From Epiperipatus broadwayi (taxonomy: Eukaryota; Onychophora; Udeonychophora; Euonychophora; Peripatidae), in assembly GCA_028023455.1 (NCBI GenBank), contig JAQFVV010006270.1, positions 3,870,834 through 3,934,833 on the forward strand: a stretch of 64,000 bases of DNA, given 5' to 3'. This document shows positions 35,700 to 48,559 of the stretch, in pieces. The notes below the pieces were generated by a model. The model had not been told where the DNA came from, did not search any database, and saw only the letters and a program-made list of their open reading frames with translations. Numbering within the stretch: the stretch's first letter is position 1; every line of letters starts with the position of its first letter. The position numbers and the translations under genes are program-made.

Positions 35700-36510
35700 A
35701 TGTAATAATCAATAATATAGCAATTTATATATCTGTAGTACTGTGAAAGCAACTACTCTTCAATAACAATTATCTTATTACAAGTCTCATTTTTAATGAG
35801 CATATTACTTACACAAATTCATAGGGAAGAGAGAAGTTATCATTTTTAAACGGCCTGCTACATTGAATTTTGTTTATATAGATGTAATAATTAATAATAT
35901 AGCGACCTATATCTATAATATTGTGGAAACAACTACTCTTCACACATGCACTAAAATTGCCATGCACTCTCTCATCAATAATTGTTTTAAAACCATAGGT
36001 GGTCAATTGAAAAATCAGATTCATAATAAGTTCAGACCTTAATTTGGGCATGATCAATAATTGCTGGTTTATTTTTTAAAAAAAGCTCTAATCACAGATG
36101 CAATAACTATATTTTAAAACAATTATTGATGGGAGACTGCCTGTGAAAATTTTAACATATTTGAAAAGTGGTTGTTTTCAGAATATTACAGATATATAAA
36201 TCCCTATATTATTATTACACCTATATAAGCTAATAAAATTCAGTGTTGCAGATAGTTAAAAATAAAAAAATTTCTCTTATCTGTGATATATAAATTGAAT
36301 TTGTGCAAGTAATATGCTGATTTAAAAATCAGGATCATAATATGTTTAGACCCTAATTTAAGTATAGTCAATAATTGTTGGTTTATTTAAAGAATAAGCT
36401 CTAAACACATGTGGATGACCTATGATTTTAAAACAATTATTGAATGGGTGAGTGCACGTCAATTTTAGTGCATGTGTAAAGAGTAATTGCTTCCACATTA
36501 TATATATATT
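35700..36510. mobile_element. rearranged cluster of MITE copies
   Basis: 35923-36000 and 36418-36496 are inverted copies (CAACTACTCTTCACACATGC ... AATAATTGTTTTAAAA). 36012-36200 and 36326-36510 are direct copies offset by about 314 bases (AAATCAG-TCATAATA, CAATAATTG-TGGTTTATTT). 35701-35760 repeats the 35883-35943 end. 35793-35818 is inverted relative to 36297-36322. The simplest reading is a MITE of about 320 bp with terminal inverted repeats, present in tandem or nested copies. No coding sequence. Confidence 0.75.
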
Positions 36511-36632
36511 AACAGGTACTGTACTCAGGCTACTGACAAAGTCTAAAATGAATGAAAAGAAGAATGATATTCAGATATTAAAGTTAACCATGAATAATCA
36601 ATAAGTAGTGCTCAACTATCTCTGGTTGTCTT

Positions 36633-36739
36633 GCATTGGTGGTCGAGAGGTGCGCGACTGCCTAGCACTAGCAGGCAGTTGCCCGAGTTGCGGGTTCACA
36701 TCCCGGCCGATGCTATGACCCTTAAAAAAAAAAAAAAAA
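36633..36739 (+). mobile_element. tRNA-Gly-like SINE, copy 4, with target-site duplication
   Basis: Body 36633-36713: GCATTGG pairs with CCGATGC, A box TGGTCGAGAGGT, CTGCC/GGCAG stem, B box GGGTTCACATCC, then TATGACC and an A16 tract. The 19-base flank 36614-36632 (AACTATCTCTGGTTGTCTT) recurs at 36738-36756 with one mismatch. That marks the target-site duplication of LINE-mediated insertion and the exact ends of the element. Total length is only about 105 bp, so this is a very short SINE with no LINE-derived 3' region apparent. Confidence 0.9.
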
Positions 36740-36759
36740 CTATCTCTGGTTGACTTGTA

Positions 36760-39700
36760 AAAGATAGTTCATCAAAAAGGCTAAGTACTCTTTATAATAC
36801 AAAGTCTTTTCTGTCCCGTCATTGTATTTATTTATTTTACTAATTTAAGCCATGTAAGTATTATAAAGCTCAAGCATCTCGAGTCTCATGCTATAGATTA
36901 CATCTCTTGTAGTAAGTTTATGTGTTTATGCAACCACATTTACATACTTTAATACATGTACACAATTCCAATCTGTTTCGTTATTTACATACACCCTTTG
37001 TACTGAGAAAGCAATGGTAAAATCAGTTTCAGAGGATCAGGAGTCCTTAATTGTTATTTTTGCATATGCAAGACTGCTCTGTTTATTACATACCGGTCTA
37101 TCATTAAATTGGAAAAAAAATTTAAAGGCGAACTAAAAAGGCCTTTCCCTCATAATCAAATAGGTTATTCTCCTTGATAAATATCACCTCACAACATTAG
37201 GCATAATTGTAAAATCAGTAACGATAGTGGTAGAAAACAGAAGATTATTTTAATAATAAAAGTATTTTAATTTTTTTTTTTTTAAGATATGAGCATGGTA
37301 TTGGATTTATTGCAAGGCCTAATTTAATATCTTGAATTCCTCAAATTCTTAGATATTGTGCAATGGTATGCATCTTCATTTTACCATTACTTATAGAATT
37401 AAGTTCAGAGAATGAGAGCTTTAATTTCTTGTTATTGGAAATAATAATACTGGTAAATGAACTGAAATGGTCTGCGGCCATTAATTTTTGCATATGTTAA
37501 TTGATTGTCACTGATTATCATAAACACATTATTTAAGCAAAAGAATCAGTAGAAAGAAATTTAGATGCTTCAAAACAATGAAGAATTACATTATAGTTAA
37601 AAGTTAGAATATGAAAGTAGTTCATATTGCATAAATTTTTACCAATGCAAACTGTTGTACTAGTAAGCTCCATAATTAACATGATCGTTACATTGAAGAC
37701 TAGGTCCCACAAAAACATATGATAGAAATTTGATGTTTATTCTTTAAAAGCAATTAATTATTTTAATTTTCAATAGTTATTATATGGTACAATTGCCAAT
37801 TTGGATTTCAAGATTATCATCTTACTAAGAACTGAAATCCTCTTAAGGACAATGTTGTGAATATAAATCAATCCATGCTTAAATTCAATAAAAAGAACTA
37901 TAGAGATTGTTTAATTAGATACTGATTCGATTAAACAGATTTGTTGTTTTTTTTTTTAAAAAAATAGCATTTTCTATTTGATGAGTAATAAATGTAAAGC
38001 AATATATGGATTTAAAAGCAAAAGTCCAACAACTGTCAAAAAGAGTTAAAAATAATTGGTGGATTAAAGTTTAGAGGTGATGCAATCATTTGCTGATCAT
38101 TTCATCATCACTTTAAATTTTTAATAGCATATGAATCTGGAAAATGATACAATCCTAATAAATCACTGAATGGCATTATTTCAAATCTCATTTGAAAGAG
38201 GCAAGAATTGAGATTATGAAGTCTATTCTACTTATTCATTTAAATTTTGAAAAAGATATCCAGATTAATGAAAAAACTGCTGATTCTAAAAGAGATATCT
38301 GGAGAAATTTTCAAATATAATGACATATTAGTTTCAAAATTATTGAATTTTTAAAAAATATATGTGAATGCCATTTGATTTTAATGCTTTTTATTATTTT
38401 AATTTATAAAAAGAAAAAAAGAATAAAAGAGACAATAATAATTATTGTGGAACATTAGAAAAATATTTCTTGATTCTCATAAGACTGAAGATACAACTGC
38501 AAAATCGTAAGACCAATTGGTTCATTCTTCAGCTTATTAAATGTACTATTGTAAAGACTCTTATTCGTTAAAATATAAAACAAATCAAAAGTAAGATTTC
38601 CTAAAAAAAAAAAAAGAAGTAACATTGTGTTATAAAGAGTATCTAAAGCACTACAAAAATGCATTACTGATTGATTTCATTGAAAAAAAAATATGATTGA
38701 GGATACAATAGAGAACTATAATTATGAAAAACATTCAAAATTTCAAAAAGAAAGTGTTGGAAAAAAAAATTAATCAGTATCTTACTGAGGCTAATGTGTG
38801 TTTAATAAATTTATAATCAGTATCATAAGATGTCAATTAAACAGATCAAAAGGCCAGTGCATATATATTTTCATTTCATAATTGGTTTGTGTAATCGTTA
38901 CAAAACTTATGTTTAACTTTTCGTTATTTTGGGGGGATTTATATTCTCTTTATTAAAGACAACTTTATATGAGTTATTATTTTAAAATTGCTTTGAATAA
39001 TTCTATTTTGATAATTACCAAGTTAACAGTTAATTAGAAATTTGTTAATTTTTTTTTTTTATGTATATGTTTTAAAAAAATCATTTTTTCCTTTCATTAG
39101 TTAGGCACTTCTAAAAATATAAATAGAAAATGTTACACCAAATTTATTTTCTTTAAAAAACATAGTGAAATAAATAAACTGGATATTTTTAATGAAATGA
39201 TAAATCTTCCTAATAGAATGCCCTATTTTTGCATGTCATTCTGACTTAAGATGCAAACAAAGAAGAGAGAGTTCTTAAGATTTTACTGTTGAATTCCTGC
39301 AATCATAAAAAATAAATAAAACACTCTTGCTGGCATGTTAAAAAATATCTTAACTCCTTCCTAATGATTGAAATGAAGTCTTCCTATACTAAAGAAAGGT
39401 CAATCTAATTATACTGAAAAAACTGCATCTTCCTCAAGATTTCCTTGTTTCAAAATAAGAACTGATGTACTGACAGCAATTGATTCCAAGGTTCACTGTG
39501 GATGTAGATCCATGGATAATTGGATGATTTAAATAAGTTAAATTTTTCTAAAGACATTTAATACTTAACATTAAATGATGGAAATAGTCCAATATATAAA
39601 TACAACTAAAATACCTGTAATCACAAATCTTTATGAAAACAATATATATATATATCAAATGGACAATAAATGTAATAAAAAAGCTTTCAAGTTTATATAA
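36760..39700. other. AT-rich DNA, no feature recognised
   Basis: No gene, domain or repeat boundary identified in nearly 3 kb. Confidence 0.5.
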
Positions 39701-39703
39701 ACA

Positions 39704-40336
39704 TTATAAATATTATTCTTATAAAGCGCAATGTCAGCACGTAATACTTATATAAAGCTAAAGCTTTAGTACATGCGCCTTGAGTGCTTAATTTTAGCAA
39801 GAGAGACCTCTACAAATCATAACATGAGATTCGACTTTATAAAGATAAGAGGGACCCTCTTATCTCTAACCTATTTTTCTTAATTATATAGGCAAATCTA
39901 AAGCATTTTGATTTGGGAGCATGTAGAGATCTCTCTTGCTAAAATTAAGCACTCAAGGCGCATGTACTAAAGCTTTAGCGTGCTGACATTGCGCTTTATA
40001 AGAATTAATATTTATAACTTTAAATTGATTCAAAATATTTCTAAATTTAATATCTGAATACTGACTCATTGTAAATCGAAAGATTTCGCGAATGTTAATG
40101 TTTAATAGAAATAGTGGACTTAATCAGTGAAGAATTTATTAGCTTCATGCTCCCAAATCAAAATGCTTTAGATTTGCCTATATAATTAAGAAAAATAGGT
40201 TAAAGATAAGAGGGTCCCTCTTATCTTTATAAAGTCAAATCTCGTGTTATGATTTGTAGAGGTCTCTCTTGCTAAAATTAAGCACTCAAGGCGCATGTAC
40301 TAAAGCTTTAGCTTTATATAAGTATTATAAACATTA
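39704..40336. mobile_element. nested foldback element, family F
   Basis: 39742-39912 and 40150-40332 are nearly identical inverted arms of about 170-180 bases: CTAAAGCTTTAGTACATGCG, CTTAATTTTAGCAAGAGAG, GATAAGAGGG/CCCTCTTATC, then AAATCAAAATGCTTTAGATT. Inside, 39718-39800 is mirrored by 39912-40002, starting CTTATAAAGCGCAATG. So a shorter inverted element overlaps a larger one. Other copies: 49254-49440 and 56713-56941. No coding sequence; a non-autonomous DNA element is likely. Confidence 0.85.
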
Positions 40337-40339
40337 TAT

Positions 40340-43300
40340 GGTAATAATAAAAAGTCAGATGTCACATGCCATATATAGCTTGCAATTATCAATATGTAAA
40401 CTTAAGAGCATGCTAACGCTCTAAACAAGCTTTTATATGGTTAAAATGTTTTAACATACAGACAGAATACTATTATATACATCTATAAAACATTTCAATT
40501 AATTAAAATAAAATTACAAAAAATCTTTTTTCTTATTGTGCCTAGATAATTCTAATCCCTTTATAATTGTACTTCTAAATTTTTAAGTCATTTGAAAAAG
40601 AATGCTGAAAGATTTTTAGAGGTATTTTTGTTTTTTCAAGAAAAAAATTACATTAAATTAATAAGCATTGTCTAAAAATAAAATAAAAAAACTACACCTA
40701 AACAAATTCTTCTAGTGCTTTAATTTTTTTTTTTAAATTTAAATAAAACAATAATGTTATGTAATAATTTTTTTTTAAAAATCAAGATTATATATATTTA
40801 CAGCATGTAATCAAAATGTTTTAACATACAGAGAGAAAAAGAGTTTATGTATATACCTTCTAAATATTTCAGTTAATTAAAACAAAAATAATTCTAAAAT
40901 CTCTTTTCTTATTAAGCATAATAAAAAATTACCATCTTTTGTACTTCTAAATTCTATAAAAAAAATCATTTGAAATAGAATGCTAAAATTTTAAGATTTT
41001 TTTTTTTTTCATAAGAAGTTACAGTAACATTGTAATTTTTTTTAAAAAAAGCCATGGCTAAACAATAATAATAATGCTTCTTACACAGAGAAAATATTAA
41101 GAATTTTAATTTCATCATAATTTACAAATTATTAAATTTCTTCTATTTTTAAAATAATTTTTAAATAGAAAAAAAAAAAAAAACAAATTTTGCTTTGGAC
41201 AATGCACTCAATTTGTTCTTCAAAATCCTTCATAAATCAAAAATCTCATATAAAGCAAGTAAATCCAAAAAAAAAAAAAATAATAATTCCTTATCCCAAA
41301 TTCAAAATATGTAAAAAACATTTACAGTCCAATTAAAAAAATAAACCTTAAAATGGAAAAAAGTGATAGCTAATAGATTTTACTAAGCATATTATTAATG
41401 TATAAAAAAGTACTAACCTAGATGAAAACAGAATTTATAATAAAAACACTACAACTGTCATAATTTAAAAAACATACAAAATGATAATCTATAACCATCA
41501 TTTTAAGTTCTAAATCAGATGAAATCAAATTCCACCAATTGATTCGTTAAATTAAAATGAACTATGTAGAAAAAAAAATACAAAGTATATTTCTAAACTT
41601 ATTTTTGGAGCACATTTTATATTTTACCATAATGTTTTTTTTTTCTTTTTTATAATTACTTAACCAATTTCAGGGCTGTTAAATTATTTTTTTTAAAATT
41701 AGAAGACCGTTATTTTTTTCCCATATTGTAACTAATGAAAATTAGATTAAAAGATATAACATGCAGTTGATGATTACAGCAAATGTTTTTTTTTTAGACA
41801 ATATTTTTTTCACTTAGAATAATACATTTTTACCTAAGGGAAATTAAAATTTCTAGAAATATAAAAATATTAATTAAAAATTAGTTAATAAATATTATTT
41901 TTGAGGTCATATACACATTTTAAAGTATTATTAATGCATTTTGTTGCTGTCTATTATTGAAGTTTGTTTTCAGATATATGATTTTTTTTGTTGATATTTT
42001 TTTTACATGGAAGCTCTCATTATCTTGGATGTGTTAGAACTCCTCGATAGGTGACTTGGGAGGATCTTAAACTTCTGTTTAATACTCTTTGATTGTAGAA
42101 TGTTGAACATAAATTGTATAATGCACTAAAAAATGTTTTTCCTTTTAAAAATAAATCATTTAATATCATAATTTCTGCCTTGGGTACAATGAGTATTTAC
42201 AAGAATAATAAACCAAAATTGAGAGAATATATTTTAGTTAATATATATATATTTTCAAATTTATTATGTACATTGTTGTATATAATCAAAGTTTATTATC
42301 AATTATGTATTATACAGAATGAAACTGATTTTTTTGCTTTTTATTGCTGTACTGCTGTAATATTTCTAATTATTTTAATTGCAATTTATTGTACAATATG
42401 CAGTACAATATTATATAAAACAAAATCATTGTATATAATGAATAAATCCTGCATTATACTGTATTTTTTGTTTTTGCCAAGAATATTGCCATTTTATCTC
42501 CTGATGACATTTCTTTCATAAAGTCATATTATTAGTCTTACAAAATGGCTACAATTTAAAATAAAAAATTGAACATTAGAAAAGAAAAGTGAGTTTTTGT
42601 TTAAAGATTGTTATAGTGAATAGTTAGTTGTTAAATGAAATGATAACAAACTAATGATGATACCTATAGCTAATCCTTGTACAAAGGACAGCCACATGTA
42701 GGAGGTAACTTTTAAATGTATGTACTGCATGTGTAATTAATTGCCTGCACATTATTATTAAAATTATATTCATATAAGTACATACTTTTTACATAAGTAT
42801 AATGAAACTAGATGATGATAAAATGCAAGATATTATATCCACATGGTATAGCAAAAAATTTGTTGTGTTTTTTAATTAATATTTACTTTTTTTATTTATA
42901 CAATAATAATAGATTGAATCAGTGGATGATCATACAGATTGAACCCCCTGTGGTATTCAATTTGGAGAGATTCAGCAACATCAGTGCATCTTCCAAAGAA
43001 CTGATAGACTTTCTAATTCTTCTCAAAAGGCAAAAACCCAGAAGATAACTTTTTTATATTGGAGTATTGAGAATCTTCTCAAGGTTTTCTCGGAGAAAAA
43101 ACAACTTATGAGGGACATTCAAACATTATCTATTGGCAGCAAGCAAACTTAAATTGCAATAATCTCTTGCTATCTTCAAAGGTTTTATTCAAGATTTGTA
43201 ATTTTGGCAGAAAGACTTAGAATTGTATATATTTTAAATAAAGCCCCCCCCCCTCCAAGTCTCTGAACATTAATTTAGCAGGGGAATATCTTTTCTATAT

Positions 43301-43580
43301 ATTTCAAAGACAACCTCATACAGATGTTCTAACCACATGTTTTGTTTTTTTAAAAAGCTTTTATTAAAAAAGAAATAAGCAAAATAACTAATAAAAATAA
43401 TATATGTGCTAACAAAAGGAAGCAAAAAATAAAAAAAAATTGTTTCAAAGTAATGAAAAACAATTCTGTTTTTTAAAAAAACTAAGAGCAACAACATAAG
43501 CTTAAATAAAATATGAACAATTATTAAGTTAATTCCATAATATATACTTTTTAAAAATTAGTTAGATTAATAAGTGACTC
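40340..43580. other. AT-rich DNA, no feature recognised
   Basis: Short direct similarity exists between 40440-40680 and 40815-41040 (GTTTTAACATACAGA, TTTCAGTTAATTAAAA-like blocks), a possible old duplication of about 370 bases offset. The 135-codon open stretch at 42114-42521 is rich in Ile, Leu, Tyr and Phe with no family signature, so I do not call it a gene. Confidence 0.4.
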
Positions 43581-43586
43581 ACTATA

Positions 43587-44650
43587 CACCTGGATCTCTT
43601 TTTACGCAGACTTATTTAACACGATTTTGAAGTTACGTGATTCGTGTTTCACCGGAAGTCAGACTCCGATATTGCGCTATTACTTTAAATAATAAATTTC
43701 GTGCACTTACATTATATTGAAAGTAATAGCACATTATTGGAATTCGACTTTCAACTTAGTAATTTCAATATTTTCAGTGCTTTATAAGAGTAAGATTTTA
43801 TGCAATAATGAAATTAAAATCATGATTTCCACATTTTATGTATACACACATTAAATTTTACAAGATTATAACGTAAATTTGTTCAAACATTGTGCGTGTT
43901 AATTTTGCATTTTAAATCACATTCTGTTTTTGCTTTTTAAAAAAGAACGTTTAATCAATTATTAATCATTTAGTGTCCACAAATTTATTTTTAAAAAGGC
44001 AGTAATAGCAGTGGGCACAATTAAATTTGACAATTAAAAATTAAAATCTGATTTTTAATTGTAATTAACAATTTAAAAATTACTTACGGCGACTTGAAAT
44101 AATGTCTTGTGAAATTTGATTTTTAAACGGAATTGAAAATTAAAGACAAAAATAAGAATTTAATTTTTAGTTGTTAGTTTCATAAACAATTAATAAAATC
44201 ATCGTCTCAAAGATTAATTACATTGTCACCAGAAAACCATTGGCACAACATGAGTGTGAAGTTGGCGCTAGTTGTTTGCAAACAAACATATTTTCCGGCA
44301 AATAGCTATAATAATTAAAATATGTATAAAAAGATGTAAATTACTGTACTGTAAATTATGCATAAAAATATATTATTTTGAATAAAATTAAATATTGTAG
44401 TTAAAAAAAGTTTGTCTTGTATCAATTTTTTTCAAATTTGAAATTTTTTATTAGTCATTTTATTTCCTTATTTTTTTTTTTGCGCAAATTTTAAAGTAAT
44501 TTTACGTTGGTGCTTTGCTTTTACGCAAATTTTGAAAAACCACAGACCGCATCCCCCCTTTTTCAATGTAAGTTACGTCTATTTTTGCGCGATTTCATTT
44601 GCGCGTGTTTTCTGAGGAACCTATCTATTGCGTAAAATGAGACCCAGGTG
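43587..44650. mobile_element. non-autonomous DNA transposon, TA target site
   Basis: The left end CACCTGGATCTCTTTTTACG and right end (reverse complement CACCTGGGTCTCATTTTACG) form inverted repeats of about 22 bp with two mismatches. Each is directly flanked by TA, as in Tc1/mariner-type insertion. The 1064-bp interior has far more CpG (ACGTGATTCG, TTTTTGCGCGATTT, TTTGCGCGTG) than the surrounding DNA. I see no open frame for a transposase. The assignment to the TA-inserting superfamilies is an inference from the TSD. Confidence 0.7.
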
Positions 44651-44654
44651 TATT

Positions 44655-45180
44655 ATTAATTATTTAAATACCACTTATTAAAGTCTATAAGAATGACCAG
44701 TTTTAGTTCTCTTCTCTAACTTGAGAGGTTGCACATTCATTTGTCCTTTTCCAGATATACTATTTTGTAATAACTGTATAGTTAGTTGCTCCCAAATGCA
44801 ATAATTTCATCAATTAAACCAAACAGAATTTTTTTGTTGATATTGTCTTTCTTCAATTAGGACTCGGTCTGGGAACTTTAAGTTTTTGATTCCACCACTA
44901 CACTAAAACATACAAGTTCAAAGTTCCATCTTAGCAGTCTTTATTGCCAAACTATTAATTAGCAAAAATATCATTTGTTATAAAACAGAATATAGCATTT
45001 ACATTAGCTTTCCGTAAATGTAGCAGTAGGGGGGGGGGTAGAATTTGAAATAATAAGGTTAGGTCTGCAATAAAAATCATTCACAGAAGCATTGATTTCA
45101 CTCTACAAATTCATTTTTTCAGTTGAATTATTAAAATTGTCAACATATGTGTGTATATATAAATTATTCTTGTATTCAAA
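44655..45180. other. AT-rich DNA, no feature recognised
   Basis: A G9 run near 45030 is the only notable feature. Confidence 0.5.
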
Positions 45181-45185
45181 TATAT

Positions 45186-45475
45186 CATTATTTATATATA
45201 AATATGGGGGGGGGGATCATTTTGAATCATCATCCATCCACTACAGCTTAGTCCAATTCTCTGTTCTGTAGTTTCCCTTCTCCACATCGTTTCAACAATT
45301 ACTTATCATATTCATTAATCTCTAGTTCTTTTACAATTGCTTAGGATTGAGTTCAAAACTTTCAGTGATCAATCTCTTTGCATCTCTTCTAACAATATGC
45401 CCAACTTGACTTCATCTTAACTTCACAATTCTTTCAATAATATCAATGACGCCTGTTTCTTTCTTACATATATTT
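45186..45475 (-). pseudogene. RTE-type LINE 3' fragment, heavily decayed
   Basis: On the minus strand a broken frame reads VIDIIERIVKLRWSQVGHIV, then RRDAKRLI, then after frameshifts DVEKGNYRTENWTKL and GGATGATGATTC. This lines up with 53372-53803 (VTDLIEKIKRLK, WAGHVAKRD, MWRREA). Same LINE lineage, much older copy. A G10 run adjoins the 3' end. Confidence 0.6.
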
Positions 45476-45479
45476 TGCT

Positions 45480-46380
45480 TTTGATATCTTTTTATTAATC
45501 CTAATATGCATATTTTCGTATTTTGTTTAGTGATCTACAGTTTCAATATCTAAATTTTATTTAATCCACATGACTTTAATTGATAACTTAGCTTGAATAA
45601 AACACATATATTAAAAAGCTTTCTTTTCATATATGCAAGTTTATTTCCTTTTAATAGCAAGTTATTTTTACCAGAATTACTCTATCCAAGTTTGATTAAT
45701 TATATCCTATGTTTCAATCTATATTACAAACTGACTATGGTATTTGATTTATAACTGCTAATTTCTCCCAATTTACTATTATCAAACTTTATTTTTGTCT
45801 TTTTTGAAAAGAAATTCCATAATACTTTACAGAATTTATCTTTAGTCCTAGTTTCTTACTTTTATTTGGTAGTCCTTGCAACCTGTTTGCTGTGATATTT
45901 CTAACAGTTGGTGCATATACTAATCTGTTTACTGTGATATTACTAACAGTTGAATGTATTTGGAATATTTAAATGAAATTAAACTTTTCTAAAGACATTC
46001 AACACACATATTATATGATGGAAATAGTCCAATATAAAAATATAGATGTCATATCTATTTTGTGGTTGGTCAAGTGGTCTCATGCATGAGAGATATGATT
46101 ACAAATAGTTATGAAGCAGAATAAAATTAAGAAAAGTAGTTTTAAAATACTGTAAAAGGATATTAAAAATAATAAGAGTAATAGTTTATAATATAAAGTA
46201 CTATAATAAATTAATTTTTGTTATCAGTAGCTGAATTAATTTTTTTTTTTAAAAAATGCTTTTAAGTAGAGAATTGTAGTAATGAATATCTGAATGAATG
46301 AATAGAATGTCACATTATTTTAAACAAAACAAACATAACTACATTAGAAAGATTAATTATAAAATAATATATATATATAT
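45480..46380. other. AT-rich DNA, no feature recognised
   Basis: 45860-45960 holds a small duplicated phrase (CTGTTTACTGTGATATTACT and a near copy). Nothing else. Confidence 0.5.
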
Positions 46381-46382
46381 AT

Positions 46383-46575
46383 TTGTTAAAATAATGCTTT
46401 TATGTAAATAGCCTTCTACAAAGTAAAAAAAAAGAATAAAATAATAATCCATTACATTTGAGATCTCTTTTGATTTTTACAATTTATGTGAACTTCAAAT
46501 GCTTTTATGAAATGGATTATTACCTTTTTTTTTATTTTTTAGTGGGCTAAATATACAAAGCATTATTTAAAAAAA
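46383..46575. mobile_element. palindromic MITE, relative of 28880-29145
   Basis: AAATAATGCTTTTATGTAAA TAGCC at the left is mirrored at 46545-46572. The inner arms (AATAATCCATT against its complement, CAAATGCTTTTATGAAATGG) also pair. Only the right inner arm keeps the CAAATGCTTTTAT block shared with the 29-kb copy. The centre has diverged. Confidence 0.7.
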
Positions 46576-46892
46576 AAAAAATTAAATATTATTTTATTTT
46601 TAAGTTTTTAGATATAAATAAAACATATATTTCAATTTAAATAAAATAATTTTCTTCAAGAGTTTTTTATTATTATTATGTTTCTTGTTTTTTCCAAATG
46701 AAAGCACCTGCTGTCAACAATTTTGAGTTATATTCACTTTAATTTTGGAAATGAAAAAAAAATTTTCTCTAACCTTTTTTTTACACATTTATTACTTTTT
46801 TTTAAACAAATATTTATAAAATATTAATTATTTCACAAGAATAATTCAGATTTTACTATGAAATATTTACTTTTAACTAATTAAGTAAATTA

Positions 46893-47080
46893 ATATTAAC
46901 CAAATTTTACTCTATAAATATAATATTTACTATTAGCTCAGTTGTTAAGGAGTTTTCTTGGGACAAGAAGAAAAAAAATAAGGTTGTGAGTTCAGTTTAA
47001 ATAGGACCATATTTTTCTTTTGTTAAAAATTCAAAAAATTGGACATGCCAACAGAAACACAGATAGGACAAGTATGATTC
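46893..47080 (+). mobile_element. degenerate tRNA-like SINE segment, second copy
   Basis: TTAGCTCAGTTGTTAAGGAG at about 46934 and GGTTGTGAGTTCAGT at about 46983 resemble A and B boxes. The flanking order matches 29405-29600: TATTAACCAAATTTTA before, AAAAATTC ... GACAGAAACACAGATAGGAC after. One tail unit only. Confidence 0.55.
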
Positions 47081-47332
47081 AGGGTAAAGCCTGTCTTAAA
47101 AGTATTTACATATATTTCCTGTGCACTTAATAAATAATTACAACTTTACAATAGTTTATATATTTCCAGTATAAAGATTGGGTTCTAGTAAACTATTAAC
47201 TGTGCAGCCTTTGGTGGCGCTGTTTCTAGTTAAAAACAGACCGTTATAACATTACCGGGCCGCTAGATTTTTTTTATCTAATAGATCGTATTTTAACATA
47301 CGGCTGTAATTTTTTTTAAAAAATATTTAATA

Positions 47333-47424
47333 TATTGTTGTTGTTTGTTTTGGACATAATTATTTTTTTTTTTTTAATATTTAATATATTGTTGTTGTTT
47401 GTTTTGGACATAATTATTTTTTTG
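47333..47424. repeat. exact two-unit duplication inside the transposon
   Basis: TTAATATATTGTTGTTGTTT followed by GTTTTGGACATAATTATTTT occurs twice in succession, separated by a T run, offset about 52 bases. Probably replication slippage. Confidence 0.85.
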
Positions 47425-47889
47425 GTTTTCATTTGATAAATTTAAAACTATAAAGGAGACTTTGACCTTTTTTTTTGGATCTCAAAAGTACATAATTTTT
47501 GACATACGCCTTTATTTTGGGGGGAATTTCCATTCTAAATCTACTGTTTCTTTTTTACAGACATCTTTTATTTTTTTGTTTTGGATTCGATACATTTCAA
47601 AGTATAAGGGACAGTTTTAACCTTTTTTTGGAATATCTCAAATATACACAATTTGCTTTACATACGACTTCCTTTTTTTTTTTTTTGTTGTTATTTAAAA
47701 TTAGAATCGACACTTTCTTTTTGAATTATGTTAAAAATGAGGGGGTTTGCTGTTGATTGATTTAGCAAAAAAATTCAAACCTGTCCGACAAACTCCGCCT
47801 CAGATGTCCGTATTTGCTTATAAACGAAAAGAATTGTTTGGTATTTTATCTTACATTTATAAATACGGGGGTTTTTTTTTGGCGGCATG

Positions 47890-48070
47890 TTTTGATTTTT
47901 TTGTTTTTTTTAATAATAACAAATAAAACGAGGTTTTGATTTTTTTGTTTTTTTTTAATAATAATAAATAAAACGGGACTTCTTTTTTCTCTTAGATTTA
48001 TAAATACGGCTTTTTTTTTTGGTGGCGGGTTTTGATTTTTTTGCTTTTTTTAATAATAACAAATAAAACG
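47890..48070. repeat. three copies of a T-rich 44-bp unit
   Basis: GGTTTTGATTTTTTTG then TTTTTTTAATAATAACAAAT plus AAAACG occurs at about 47890, 47932 and 48029. TAAATACGG...TTTTTGG-GGCGG precedes the first and third. Internal to the 47.2-49.2 kb transposon. Confidence 0.85.
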
Positions 48071-48559
48071 TCAAAAACAAAAACCAAAAAGTCAATCGCG
48101 GTATTGTTTTTTTAACACAAAAAATATGTATGTTAACCGGTTTTGTTACATTCTGTAGGATTTATTTATTTATCTTTTTTAAGAATCGTACAAGTTTGTT
48201 AAAGATTTTTTGTTTTCATAACAAATAAAATGTCCGGTATTTTTATTCTTTTTTAACAACAAAAATTAGCTCGGGTTCATTTTTAAAATCTACTTAATAT
48301 GCTGTTTATTGATTTAAAACAACAACAAAAAACCTCTTTTTGCTTCTAAATGGAACGAATAGGTATGTCAAAAGAAGAAGTATTTTTTTTTTTTAAAAAA
48401 AAAAAAATCAATCAATCAAGAGATGTCCAACAAACTACGCTGCCACTTTTTAACACTGTCATTCTGGGTGTTAATTACATGATTTACAGATAAAAATAAT
48501 CGCAAACAAAACACAAATTCTTTCCAGAAAATAAATTTATTAACCACATATGACTGAAC

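Noticed and set aside
42114-42521. 135-codon open stretch, hydrophobic
   Set aside because: Composition is what A/T-rich DNA gives (Ile, Leu, Tyr, Phe, Asn, Lys). No family motif or splice context seen, and no cysteine or charge pattern of a membrane protein I recognise.
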